Source: an uncultured Eubacteriales bacterium (GTDB lineage Bacteria; Bacillota; Clostridia; Oscillospirales; Acutalibacteraceae). From it: a stretch of 12,359 nucleotides of DNA. A program made the translations under genes and the position numbers. The stretch is from positions 1 through 12,359 of the forward strand of contig CAKSQT010000053.1 of the NCBI GenBank assembly GCA_934486755.1. Reading direction: 5' to 3'. This document shows, one piece after another, positions 1 to 7,359 of this stretch. The notes under the pieces are model-generated. The model was not told the DNA's origin, searched no databases, and saw only the letters and a program-made list of their open reading frames with translations. Numbering within the stretch: the first letter of the stretch is position 1; each line of letters begins with the position of its first letter.

Positions 1-845
1 TATTAATTCCCAATGAGGATACACGCTCAAAGGATTATAATTACGGTGCGGCGCGTCCGGGACACGCAGATTTTACCGCATACGCTAAATATAACGGTTT
101 TGAAGATTACCGCGGCGGCGGTCATTTCAGCGGCAGAATAACGGCGGCAATAACAGCCGCAGGAGCAATAGCTATTTCTGCGCTCCGCTCAAAGGGAATT
201 GTTATCGGCACTCACATAAAAAGCATTCACGGTGTTTCAGACCGAGATTTCAGCAGTTTAAGCGAAGATATAAATAACATTAACAAAAAAGAATTTGCCG
301 TCCTTGACGATAAAGCCAAGGAAAGTATGATTAAAGCAATAGAAACCGCGAGAAACGATAATGATAGCGTTGGCGGCGTACTTGAAACCGCGGTGATAGG
401 ATTACCTGTCGGCGTTGGCGAGCCGTGGTTTGATACGGTTGAAGGAGTATTGTCGCACGCTGTATTCTCAATACCTGCGGTTAAGGGAATAGAGTTCGGT
501 ACAGGCTTTAAATTTGCCGAAATGACGGGCAGCGAAGCAAATGATGAATTTGAAATAAAAGACAACAAAGTAGTAACTCGTACAAACAATAACGCAGGCA
601 TAAACGGTGGGATAACAAACGGTATGCCCGTCGTGTTTAAAACCGTTATAAAACCTACCCCTACTATTTCAAAGCCGCAGGCAACGGTCGATTTTCTGAA
701 AAAACAAAACACCGAAATATGCGCTGGTGGCAGGCACGACCCTTGTATAGTTCACAGAGCACGTGTTGTGATTGATAGTGTTACGGCGCTCGCTTTGTGC
801 GATTTATTGGCGGTTAAATTCGGTACGGATTGGTTGGCGAAATAA
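1..845 (+). CDS. aroC: Chorismate synthase, C-terminal ~280 residues (5' end outside window)
   Basis: Converts 5-enolpyruvylshikimate-3-phosphate to chorismate in the cytoplasm, using reduced FMN; this is the last step of the shikimate pathway. The frame is open from the window edge (first complete codon at base 3) to TAA at 843-845, so about 280 residues of a normally ~360-390 residue protein are visible. Recognisable segments, numbered from base 3, are RPGHAD at about 18-23 (His of the catalytic region), GGGHFSGR at about 38-45, and, later, the NNNAGINGGITNGMP stretch and GRHDPCIVHRA, which are family signatures near the FMN/substrate site. No motif looks damaged. The in-frame ATG at 327 is internal and is not the start, because the homologous sequence continues upstream of it. 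The stop overlaps the next start by one base (TAATG), so translation is probably coupled to aroE-aroK. Confidence 0.97.
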   Translation, partial: LIPNEDTRSKDYNYGAARPGHADFTAYAKYNGFEDYRGGGHFSGRITAAITAAGAIAISALRSKGIVIGTHIKSIHGVSDRDFSSLSEDINNINKKEFAVLDDKAKESMIKAIETARNDNDSVGGVLETAVIGLPVGVGEPWFDTVEGVLSHAVFSIPAVKGIEFGTGFKFAEMTGSEANDEFEIKDNKVVTRTNNNAGINGGITNGMPVVFKTVIKPTPTISKPQATVDFLKKQNTEICAGGRHDPCIVHRARVVIDSVTALALCDLLAVKFGTDWLAK

Positions 846-2083
846 TGGAGTACGGTTGTATAGGCGAAAAACTGACGCACAGCTTTTCAAAAATCATACA
901 CGGCGAGCTGTTTGATTACGATTATCAGCTTAAAGAACTTGCGAAAAATGAGCTTGACGGGTTTATGAAACGGCGCGATTTCAAGGCTATCAATGTCACG
1001 ATACCGTACAAGCAGTCGGTAATTCCGTATTTAGATGAAATTGACGATACCGCGCGCGAAATAGGCGCTGTTAATACTATTGTCAACAAGGACGGCAAAC
1101 TGTACGGTTATAATACTGATTTTATCGGTATGACCGAGCTTATTGATTATAATAAGATTTTGCTTGACGGCAAAAAGGTTTTGATACTCGGCAGCGGCGG
1201 CACCTCAAAAACCGCTTTTGCTGTTGCAAAAGCGTTAAATGCCAAAGAAGTTTACAGAGTTTCACGCGGTAATACAGAGAGTTGTATCAGCTATGAAGAC
1301 GCGGTAAGGCGGCACAATGATGCCGAAATAATTATTAATACAACACCGTGCGGAATGTTCCCCAACATAGGCAATTCACCGATAGATATAAGTTGCTTTG
1401 GAAAACTTGAAGGCGTTGTTGACGCCGTTTATAACCCGCTGAGATCGGCTCTTGTTGTGTCCGCGATTGACAGAGGGATTAAGGCGACAGGCGGACTTTA
1501 TATGCTGGTATCGCAGGCGGTTGCCGCCGCGGAAAAATTTACGGGTAAGACGGTAAAATCTGAAAAAACCGTTGCGGTCTATAAAAAACTGTTTACGGAA
1601 AAACAAAACGTTGTCTTAATCGGAATGCCAGGTTGCGGAAAGTCTACGATAGGTAAACGCCTTGCTTTTCAGCTTTCAAAAAGGTTTATAGATACCGATG
1701 AAGAAATTTTAAAACAAATAGGCATTTCAATACCTGAATTTTTTGAAAGATACGGCGAAAGTAAATTCAGAGAAATTGAAACCAAAATAATAAAGGAGCT
1801 TTCGGCTGTCCAAAACGCAGTTATAGCAACGGGCGGCGGTGCGATACTGAATACCGCTAATATTGATTTTCTTAAAGAAAACGGCGTTGTTTTCTTTATT
1901 GACAGACCATTTGAAAATTTGGTATATAGTTCTGACAGACCGTTGTCTTCGAGCCGCGATATGATGAAAAAGCGCTACGATGAGCGGTATGATTTATACA
2001 AGGCGTGCGCCGATAAAATTATAAAAACCACGCAAATACTTGAAGATAATATCACAGCTGTAAAAAAGGAATTTTTAGAATGA
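845..2083 (+). CDS. aroE: Bifunctional shikimate dehydrogenase / shikimate kinase (AroE-AroK fusion)
   Basis: A 412-residue protein joining two consecutive pathway enzymes. Residues 1-~250 are shikimate dehydrogenase (3-dehydroshikimate + NADPH to shikimate): SFSK at 13-16, NVTIPYK at 50-56 with the catalytic Lys56, GAVNT at 74-78, NTD at 90-92 with the partner Asp92, glycine-rich GSGGTSKTA at 116-124, NTTPCGM at 165-171 and GLYMLVSQA at 217-225. Residues ~255-412 are shikimate kinase: Walker A GMPGCGKST at 260-268, IDTD at 282-285, an FRE segment at 308-310, GGG at 330-332 and the lid RPL at 365-367. All usual catalytic residues are present in both halves, and the linker is only a few residues. 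I place the start at the ATG overlapping the aroC stop, because the family begins right there; a TTG 15 bases upstream would add five unconserved residues. There is no clear ribosome binding site, which fits translational coupling. The end overlaps aroQ by 4 nt. Confidence 0.95.
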   Translation: MEYGCIGEKLTHSFSKIIHGELFDYDYQLKELAKNELDGFMKRRDFKAINVTIPYKQSVIPYLDEIDDTAREIGAVNTIVNKDGKLYGYNTDFIGMTELIDYNKILLDGKKVLILGSGGTSKTAFAVAKALNAKEVYRVSRGNTESCISYEDAVRRHNDAEIIINTTPCGMFPNIGNSPIDISCFGKLEGVVDAVYNPLRSALVVSAIDRGIKATGGLYMLVSQAVAAAEKFTGKTVKSEKTVAVYKKLFTEKQNVVLIGMPGCGKSTIGKRLAFQLSKRFIDTDEEILKQIGISIPEFFERYGESKFREIETKIIKELSAVQNAVIATGGGAILNTANIDFLKENGVVFFIDRPFENLVYSSDRPLSSSRDMMKKRYDERYDLYKACADKIIKTTQILEDNITAVKKEFLE

Positions 2084-2520
2084 AGATACTTGTTTTAAAC
2101 GGACCGAACATAAATATGCTCGGCATAAGAGAACCGAAAATTTATGGCAGCGAAAATTATGCTGAGCTTTGCAGAAGAATAAACGATTTTGCAAAGGAAA
2201 ATGATATTGAGGTTAAAATTTATCAATCCAACCACGAGGGTGACCTGATTGATGAAATTCAGGCGGCTTACGGCGTATTTGACGGCATAGTTATCAATCC
2301 TGCCGCCTATACTCACACAAGCGTGGGGTTGCTTGACGCAGTAAAAGCGGTCAATATACCTACGGTCGAGGTTCATATTTCCGACGTTTCAAAACGTGAG
2401 GATTTTCGTCAGATGAGTTATATCCGCGCCGCTTGCGTTAAAACCGTAGCAGGCGAGGGGATTAACGGTTATATAACCGCAATAAAATTTTTAATTAACA
2501 TTCTCGGGGAAAAACAATGA
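2080..2520 (+). CDS. aroQ: 3-dehydroquinate dehydratase, type II
   Basis: Dehydrates 3-dehydroquinate to 3-dehydroshikimate. At 146 residues it has the normal size for the type II (dodecameric flavodoxin-like) enzyme. The N-terminal signature is GPNINMLGIREPKIYG (residues 8-23), a mild variant of the usual GPNLNLLGxREPxxYG, with the catalytic Tyr22 on the flexible loop. NPAAYTHTS (73-81) supplies Asn73 and His79. EVHISD (97-102) has His99, and Arg110 follows in EDFRQMSYI. The active site appears complete. The ATG overlaps the aroE-aroK stop as ATGA, with AAGGA at 2066-2070 as the ribosome binding site. It is the third gene of the aro operon and provides the substrate for the preceding AroE domain. 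Confidence 0.96.
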   Translation: MKILVLNGPNINMLGIREPKIYGSENYAELCRRINDFAKENDIEVKIYQSNHEGDLIDEIQAAYGVFDGIVINPAAYTHTSVGLLDAVKAVNIPTVEVHISDVSKREDFRQMSYIRAACVKTVAGEGINGYITAIKFLINILGEKQ

Positions 2521-3725
2521 TAGCAAAGATTGAAAAAAGCAAGGCGTTCGGCAGAATACAGGCTCCGCCTTCAAAAAGTATGGCGCACCGATATTTGATT
2601 TGTTCCGCGCTGTGCCGCGACACATCTGTAATAAGCGGACTTTCGTATTCCGAAGATATTTTAGCTACCGTTGAATGTTTAAGGGCGCTTGGCGCCTCAA
2701 TAGAAATAAACGGCAATAAAGCCGTTTGCAACGGCGAAAAATTGCTGTCGGGCGCAATATCAAATCAGCTTAATTGCCGTGAAAGCGGAAGCACATTGCG
2801 GTTTATGATACCTATTTGCTTATTGTCTAATGAACAAATTACGCTTTCGGGCAGTGAGCGTCTGTTTAAACGCTCGCTCTCGGTTTATGAGGAAATATGC
2901 CGAAATCAGGATTTATGCTTTTGCATTGACGGAAACAGCGTAACCGTAAAAGGCGTTTTGCAAAGCGGTAAGTACTCGGTTCGCGGCGACGTTTCAAGTC
3001 AGTTTATAAGCGGACTTATGTTTGCGTTACCTCTGCTTAAAAACGACAGTATTATAGATATTACGGGCGACTTGGAAAGCAAAGCGTATATCGGTATGAC
3101 AATAAAGGCGCTTGCCGATTTCGGCGTGCGTATTAGCCGTACCGACGAACGAACCGTCCTGATAAAGGGCTCACAAAGCTATAAGCATCATAATATCAGC
3201 GTTGAGGGTGACTATTCCAACGCGGCTTTTCTTGACGCTCTTAATTTAATCGGCGGAAATGTGCTTATAAAAGGATTAAAGGAAGACAGCTTGCAGGGGG
3301 ATAAGGTGTATAAAAAATTTTTCCGCGAGCTTGTAAAGGGGTGTCCTACGCTCGATATTGCTGACTGCCCCGATTTAGGACCTGTTCTTATGGCGGTTGC
3401 CGCCGCATTTAACGGCGCTGTTATCACGGGAACAAGGAGACTTAAAATAAAGGAAAGCGACAGGGGAGCCGCTATGTCCGCCGAGCTTGCAAAATTCGGT
3501 ATTAAAGCAGAGGTGTTCGACAACCTTATAGTTGTTCATAACGGCGTTTTAAAAACGCCCGAATTGCCGCTTGACGGTCATAACGACCACCGTATAGTAA
3601 TGTCGCTTGCCGTTTTGGCAACCCTTACGGGCGGCGAGATATACGGCGCGCAGGCTGTGGCAAAAAGTTATCCCGAATTTTTTAAGGATATAGCATCATT
3701 GGGAATAATTGTTGGTGAAAAATAA
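2517..3725 (+). CDS. aroA: 3-phosphoshikimate 1-carboxyvinyltransferase (EPSP synthase)
   Basis: Transfers the enolpyruvyl group of PEP to shikimate-3-phosphate; it is the glyphosate target. The 402 residues are close to the usual ~420-430, slightly short. Visible residues are the PPSKSMAHR motif (17-25, with Lys20, Ser21, Arg25), the PEP/glyphosate loop ESGSTLR (89-95), SSQF (160-163), GDYSNAAF (231-238), DCPDLGP with Asp286, RLKIKESDR (308-316, with Lys312, Glu313, Arg316), NDHRIVMS with Arg359, and Lys383 in VAKSYPEFF. The catalytic set is intact. The PEP loop differs from the E. coli GNAGTAMRP form: the Pro101-equivalent is Phe96. ATGA overlaps the aroQ stop by 4 nt, with GGGGA at 2506-2510 as the ribosome binding site. 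The gene ends in a TAATG overlap with tyrA. Confidence 0.96.
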   Translation: MIAKIEKSKAFGRIQAPPSKSMAHRYLICSALCRDTSVISGLSYSEDILATVECLRALGASIEINGNKAVCNGEKLLSGAISNQLNCRESGSTLRFMIPICLLSNEQITLSGSERLFKRSLSVYEEICRNQDLCFCIDGNSVTVKGVLQSGKYSVRGDVSSQFISGLMFALPLLKNDSIIDITGDLESKAYIGMTIKALADFGVRISRTDERTVLIKGSQSYKHHNISVEGDYSNAAFLDALNLIGGNVLIKGLKEDSLQGDKVYKKFFRELVKGCPTLDIADCPDLGPVLMAVAAAFNGAVITGTRRLKIKESDRGAAMSAELAKFGIKAEVFDNLIVVHNGVLKTPELPLDGHNDHRIVMSLAVLATLTGGEIYGAQAVAKSYPEFFKDIASLGIIVGEK

Positions 3726-4585
3726 TGAAGTTAAATAAAAATATGAATATACTTATAGTCGGTCTGGGACTTTTGGGCGGTAGCTACGCTATGGCTTTAA
3801 AGAAACAGGGCTACAAGGTCAATGCTGTTACAAGGGAACAATCCTCGGTTGATTATGCACTTAAAAACAATTTGATTGACTACGGTACAACCGATGTTGA
3901 GCCTGAACTTGTCGGGAATGCCGACCTTGTGGTTTTTGCATTGTATCCGCATATATTTGTCCAATGGATTGAAAAGTATCAGCATTTGCTGAAAAGCGGC
4001 GCCGTGCTTACCGACGTTACGGGTGTAAAGGGCTGTATTGTTGAAAAAATTCAGAATATGCTAAGGCCCGATGTTGAATTTATAGCGGCTCACCCAATGG
4101 CAGGGCGCGAGGTAAGCGGCGTTGAAAACAGCAACGACAGCATTTTCAGGGGTGCTAACTATATAGTGGTGCCTACCGAAAAAAACACCGCATCGGCAAT
4201 AGAGCTGTGCAAGGATTTAGGACATATACTCGGATTTAAAGATATTTCCGAACTGACCGCCGCACAGCACGATGATATGATAGCCTTTTTGTCACAGCTT
4301 ACTCACTGCATTGCGGTAAGCCTTATGTGCTGTAACGATTCGCCAGATCTTGAACATTACACAGGCGACTCGTTCAGGGATTTAACACGAATAGCGCGGA
4401 TAAACGATGAAATGTGGAGCGAACTGTTTTTACTTAATAAAGACGCTTTGCTCAAAGAAATGGATAATTTTATCGGTGCGTTTAACCGTTTATACGACAC
4501 GGTGAAAAACGGCGACCGTGAGGAAATGCGAAAAATGATGCGTTGTTCCACCGAACGTCGCAAATTGTTTGATAAGACCGTATAG
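3725..4585 (+). CDS. tyrA: Prephenate dehydrogenase (TyrA family, no ACT domain)
   Basis: Oxidatively decarboxylates prephenate to 4-hydroxyphenylpyruvate for tyrosine synthesis (arogenate as substrate cannot be excluded). It has 286 residues. The Rossmann motif GLGLLGGS is at 13-20. The second strand ends in VTRE (35-38) rather than an acidic residue, which suggests a preference for NADP(H). AAHPMAGRE (121-129) is the family signature with His123, SQLTHCIAVSLM (190-201) carries the second conserved His194, and the helical C-terminal domain has DLTRIAR followed by NDEMW. The protein stops after the dimerisation domain. There is no fused chorismate mutase and no C-terminal ACT regulatory domain, unlike B. 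subtilis TyrA. The start overlaps the aroA stop (TAATG), with GGTGA a few bases upstream; the next in-frame ATG (codon 7) has no ribosome binding site. Confidence 0.93.
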   Translation: MKLNKNMNILIVGLGLLGGSYAMALKKQGYKVNAVTREQSSVDYALKNNLIDYGTTDVEPELVGNADLVVFALYPHIFVQWIEKYQHLLKSGAVLTDVTGVKGCIVEKIQNMLRPDVEFIAAHPMAGREVSGVENSNDSIFRGANYIVVPTEKNTASAIELCKDLGHILGFKDISELTAAQHDDMIAFLSQLTHCIAVSLMCCNDSPDLEHYTGDSFRDLTRIARINDEMWSELFLLNKDALLKEMDNFIGAFNRLYDTVKNGDREEMRKMMRCSTERRKLFDKTV

Positions 4586-4599
4586 AAAGGGAAAATATT

Positions 4600-5631
4600 A
4601 TGAATTTGAAATTTATACGAAAATTGCCGATACCTCAGCAAATAAAGACACGCTATCCGCTTACCGATGAAATGGCAAAGGTAAAAGCGGACAGGGACGC
4701 GGCTATAAAAGAAGTTTTTGCAGGGAAGTCTGATAAATTTATACTTGTTATAGGTCCCTGCTCAGCCGATAACCGCGAGTCTGTTTTGGATTATATATCA
4801 AGGCTGAAACGCGTTGAGGAACAGGTTAAAGACCGATTGATAATCATACCGAGAATTTACACAAACAAACCGCGTACAACGGGCGACGGCTACAAGGGTA
4901 TGCTTCATCAGCCGAATCCCGATGAAACGCCCGATATGTTAAAGGGAATAGTTGCGATAAGAGAACTGCATATGAGCGCTTTGCGCGATTACGGTTTTTC
5001 CTGCGCCGATGAAATGCTCTATCCCGATAACCACAGATATTTGTCCGACCTGTTAGCTTACGTTGCTATCGGGGCGCGTTCGGTTGAGAACCAACAGCAC
5101 CGCCTTACCGCAAGCGGTCTTGACATACCCGTAGGTATGAAAAACCCGACAAGCGGCGACCTTTCTATAATGATGAATTCAATTACCGCCGCTCAACACA
5201 AGCATACTTTTATATACAGAGGTTGGGAGGTGTGCAGCGAGGGCAATCCATTCGCGCACGCCATATTGCGCGGATATGTTGATTTTGCGGGCAAGTGCGT
5301 TTCAAACTACCATTACGAAAATCTTGTCGGTCTGCACGAGTTGTATCAAAATTCAGGCTTGGCAAACCCCGCCGTTATAGTTGACGCAAACCACGCGAAT
5401 TCGGGAAAGCAGTTCTTAGAACAGATAAGAATTTCAAAAGATGTCGTTTACAGCCGTAACCATAATGATGATTTAAAGAAAATGGTTAAAGGTATTATGA
5501 TAGAGAGCTATATTGAAGACGGCGCACAGAAGATAGGCGACCATACATACGGTAAGTCGATAACCGATCCGTGCCTCGGTTGGGAAAAGACCGAAAAACT
5601 TATTTATAAAATAGCGGATACGCTGAAATAG
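4600..5631 (+). CDS. aroF: 3-deoxy-7-phosphoheptulonate (DAHP) synthase, class I AroFGH type
   Basis: Condenses PEP and erythrose-4-phosphate into DAHP, the committed entry step of the shikimate pathway. The 343 residues match the class I (E. coli AroFGH-like) enzymes. Visible are GPCSAD (52-57) with metal ligand Cys54, KPRTT (90-94), GARSVENQQHR (158-168) in place of the usual GARTTESQ.HR, PVGMKN with Lys181, ILRG with Arg223, DANHANSGK (262-270) with metal ligand His265, Glu302 in IES, and Asp323 in KSITDPCLGW. The metal and substrate residues are therefore intact. The segment between about 200 and 223 is some five residues shorter than in E. coli AroG, where this hairpin helps bind the inhibitor. 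The ribosome binding site AAAGGG (4586-4591) sits in the 14-nt gap after tyrA. It is last in the operon and is followed by the terminator at 5649. The choice of aroF over aroG/aroH is arbitrary. Confidence 0.94.
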   Translation: MNLKFIRKLPIPQQIKTRYPLTDEMAKVKADRDAAIKEVFAGKSDKFILVIGPCSADNRESVLDYISRLKRVEEQVKDRLIIIPRIYTNKPRTTGDGYKGMLHQPNPDETPDMLKGIVAIRELHMSALRDYGFSCADEMLYPDNHRYLSDLLAYVAIGARSVENQQHRLTASGLDIPVGMKNPTSGDLSIMMNSITAAQHKHTFIYRGWEVCSEGNPFAHAILRGYVDFAGKCVSNYHYENLVGLHELYQNSGLANPAVIVDANHANSGKQFLEQIRISKDVVYSRNHNDDLKKMVKGIMIESYIEDGAQKIGDHTYGKSITDPCLGWEKTEKLIYKIADTLK

Positions 5632-5648
5632 TAAATTTGCAAAAAATC

Positions 5649-5679
5649 AAGCCTTCAAGGTTTTATACCTTGAAGGCTT
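5649..5679. terminator. Bidirectional intrinsic terminator between aroF and phoR
   Basis: A perfect 12-bp inverted repeat (5649-5660 pairing with 5668-5679) encloses a 7-base A/T loop. It lies between two convergent stop codons, 17 bases after aroF and 6 bases after phoR. Read on the minus strand the stem is followed by GATTTTTTG, a good T-tract for the pho transcript. Read on the plus strand it is followed only by AGTTTATTA, a weaker tract. I infer that it ends both operons, more efficiently for pst-pho. Confidence 0.88.
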
Positions 5680-5685
5680 AGTTTA

Positions 5686-7335
5686 TTAAAACTGCACTGT
5701 GATTGTAGTTCCTGCGCCGACCTTGCTTTCGGTGGATATTGTGCCGCCCGTAAGCGAAGCTATGTGCTTTACTATCGACAGTCCGAGTCCCGTTCCGCCT
5801 ATTTTTTTCGAGTGGCTCTTGTCAACACGGTAAAAGCGTTCGTAAATTCTTGAAATGTCAGCCGACGGAATACCTATACCCGTGTCGGACACGGTTACGA
5901 ACGGTTTGCCGTCCGCTGTTCCTGTCTTCACAGTTACCGTTCCGCTGTCTTTGTTGTATTTTATGGCATTGTCGCAAAGGTTGTAAATCATTTCAAATAT
6001 GAGATTATACGGTGCGTTTATAACCGCATTGCCTAAATCCATATTTACGGTTACATTCTTTTGCTCCGCCGCAACCGAAAGGGAGCGGCATACCTCGGTT
6101 GCCGTTTCGCCGAGGTTGACCTCGGTATTGTCGTATTGCAGTGTTCCTTCATCTAACTTTGATAGCTCGATTATATCGTCAACAAGGGTGATAAGGCGTT
6201 CTGATTCCTTATTAATATCCGAAGCAAATCCCTTTATATCTTCCTTCTCAACCATTCCCGATTTAAGCATATCGGAAATTCCGTATATTGAAGTGAGCGG
6301 CGTTTTTAGCTCGTGCGACACATTTGCGGTAAACTCCCGCCTTAATCTCTCGCGGTTTTCTTTTTCGGTAATGTCGATTATGAGTATTACCGAACCGCAG
6401 AGCGAGCCGTCGTCATTGAATACGGGATTAAGCGTTATCTCATATATCTTACCGTCCGTTTCGGTTGTGGTATCGACCCGTTTACCGTCTCGGAGAGAGG
6501 TGAAAATTTCTCTGAAACTCTCACTTCGGTTGAGTTCCAAAATATTCTCGCCGTCAGGGTTTTCCGTAACTGAGAATATTTGTTCAACGCTTTTATTGTG
6601 GGTTAAGATCCTGCCGTTTTTATCGGTCAGAATTAAACCCTCGCTCATATTGTCCGAAATAATTTCAAATTCACGTTGGCTTTGAGTGAGCGCCGATATT
6701 TGTGCGCGTATCTTTCTGTTTTGCGCGTTGATTTTTCTGATAATAGGGGAGAGCTCCTCGTAGCTTTCTTCTATTATCGGTTTTTCAATATTCATTTCAT
6801 TGATAGGTTTAAGCAGTTTTTTGGATATTATGCTTGCCAGCACATAAGAAAATATAACAGAAGCGATTATTATAGCGCACAAGGGGCTTAGCAGCGTCAT
6901 CACAGTCGAGAAAATACTTGCGCGGCTGTTTGAAAGTCTTAAAACATTTCCGTCGTCCAGCTTTAAAGCATAGTAGCAGGTCTTTCTTGAAAGGGTTTCG
7001 GAAAAACGCACCGAATAACCCGAACCGTTTTCCATTGCCTCTTTAATTTCTTTTCGGTCGGAGTGATTTTGCATAAGCGAAACATCGTAGCGATTATCAA
7101 ACAGTACGGTTCCGTCGCTGTCAATCAGGGTGATTCGGTCTTCCGATTTTTTAATACTTTCAAGATATTCGCTGTTATCATCAATGATATTGCTTATATA
7201 ATAGGCCTCGTTTTTCAGCGATGATAATTGACTTTCGCTATAAAACTGATATTGCACGCCTATTATAAAAACAATGCTTAACAGCATAGTAATAATAGAT
7301 ACGAAAAAAATTCCTCTGAAAATTCTTTTGGTCAT
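5686..7335 (-). CDS. phoR: Phosphate-regulon sensor histidine kinase PhoR
   Basis: Membrane sensor kinase that phosphorylates PhoB under phosphate limitation. The 549 residues run: TM1 ~9-29; an extracytoplasmic loop ~30-144; TM2 ~145-171; a degenerate HAMP-like linker ~172-215; a PAS domain ~220-325 (ISDNMSEGLILTDKNGRI at its start); HisKA with the H box FTANVSHELKTPL (phospho-acceptor His341); and the ATPase domain with N box NLCDNAIKYN (452-461), G1 DTGIGIP (484-490), F box around FYRVDKSHS and G2 GGTGLGLS (513-520). All catalytic boxes are intact. The large loop and PAS domain match Gram-positive PhoR; in such kinases phosphate status is thought to be read through PhoU and the Pst transporter rather than by binding phosphate directly. 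The start has GGAGG at 7341-7345, five bases upstream. The gene follows phoB by 24 nt and is last in the operon. Confidence 0.93.
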   Translation of the reverse strand: MTKRIFRGIFFVSIITMLLSIVFIIGVQYQFYSESQLSSLKNEAYYISNIIDDNSEYLESIKKSEDRITLIDSDGTVLFDNRYDVSLMQNHSDRKEIKEAMENGSGYSVRFSETLSRKTCYYALKLDDGNVLRLSNSRASIFSTVMTLLSPLCAIIIASVIFSYVLASIISKKLLKPINEMNIEKPIIEESYEELSPIIRKINAQNRKIRAQISALTQSQREFEIISDNMSEGLILTDKNGRILTHNKSVEQIFSVTENPDGENILELNRSESFREIFTSLRDGKRVDTTTETDGKIYEITLNPVFNDDGSLCGSVILIIDITEKENRERLRREFTANVSHELKTPLTSIYGISDMLKSGMVEKEDIKGFASDINKESERLITLVDDIIELSKLDEGTLQYDNTEVNLGETATEVCRSLSVAAEQKNVTVNMDLGNAVINAPYNLIFEMIYNLCDNAIKYNKDSGTVTVKTGTADGKPFVTVSDTGIGIPSADISRIYERFYRVDKSHSKKIGGTGLGLSIVKHIASLTGGTISTESKVGAGTTITVQF

Positions 7336-7359
7336 ATTTGCCTCCGATTATACAAGCAA

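Noticed and set aside
227..712. 161-codon open frame on the minus strand
   Set aside because: It is antisense to well-conserved aroC, with no ribosome binding site or recognisable domain, and reads like a shadow of the coding frame.
830..844. TTG start five codons upstream for aroE-aroK
   Set aside because: It adds unconserved residues and overlaps aroC further; the ATG at 845 sits exactly where the family begins.
5999..6685. 228-codon open frame on the plus strand
   Set aside because: It is antisense to the PAS and kinase coding region of phoR; its serine-rich, low-information protein is typical of a shadow frame.
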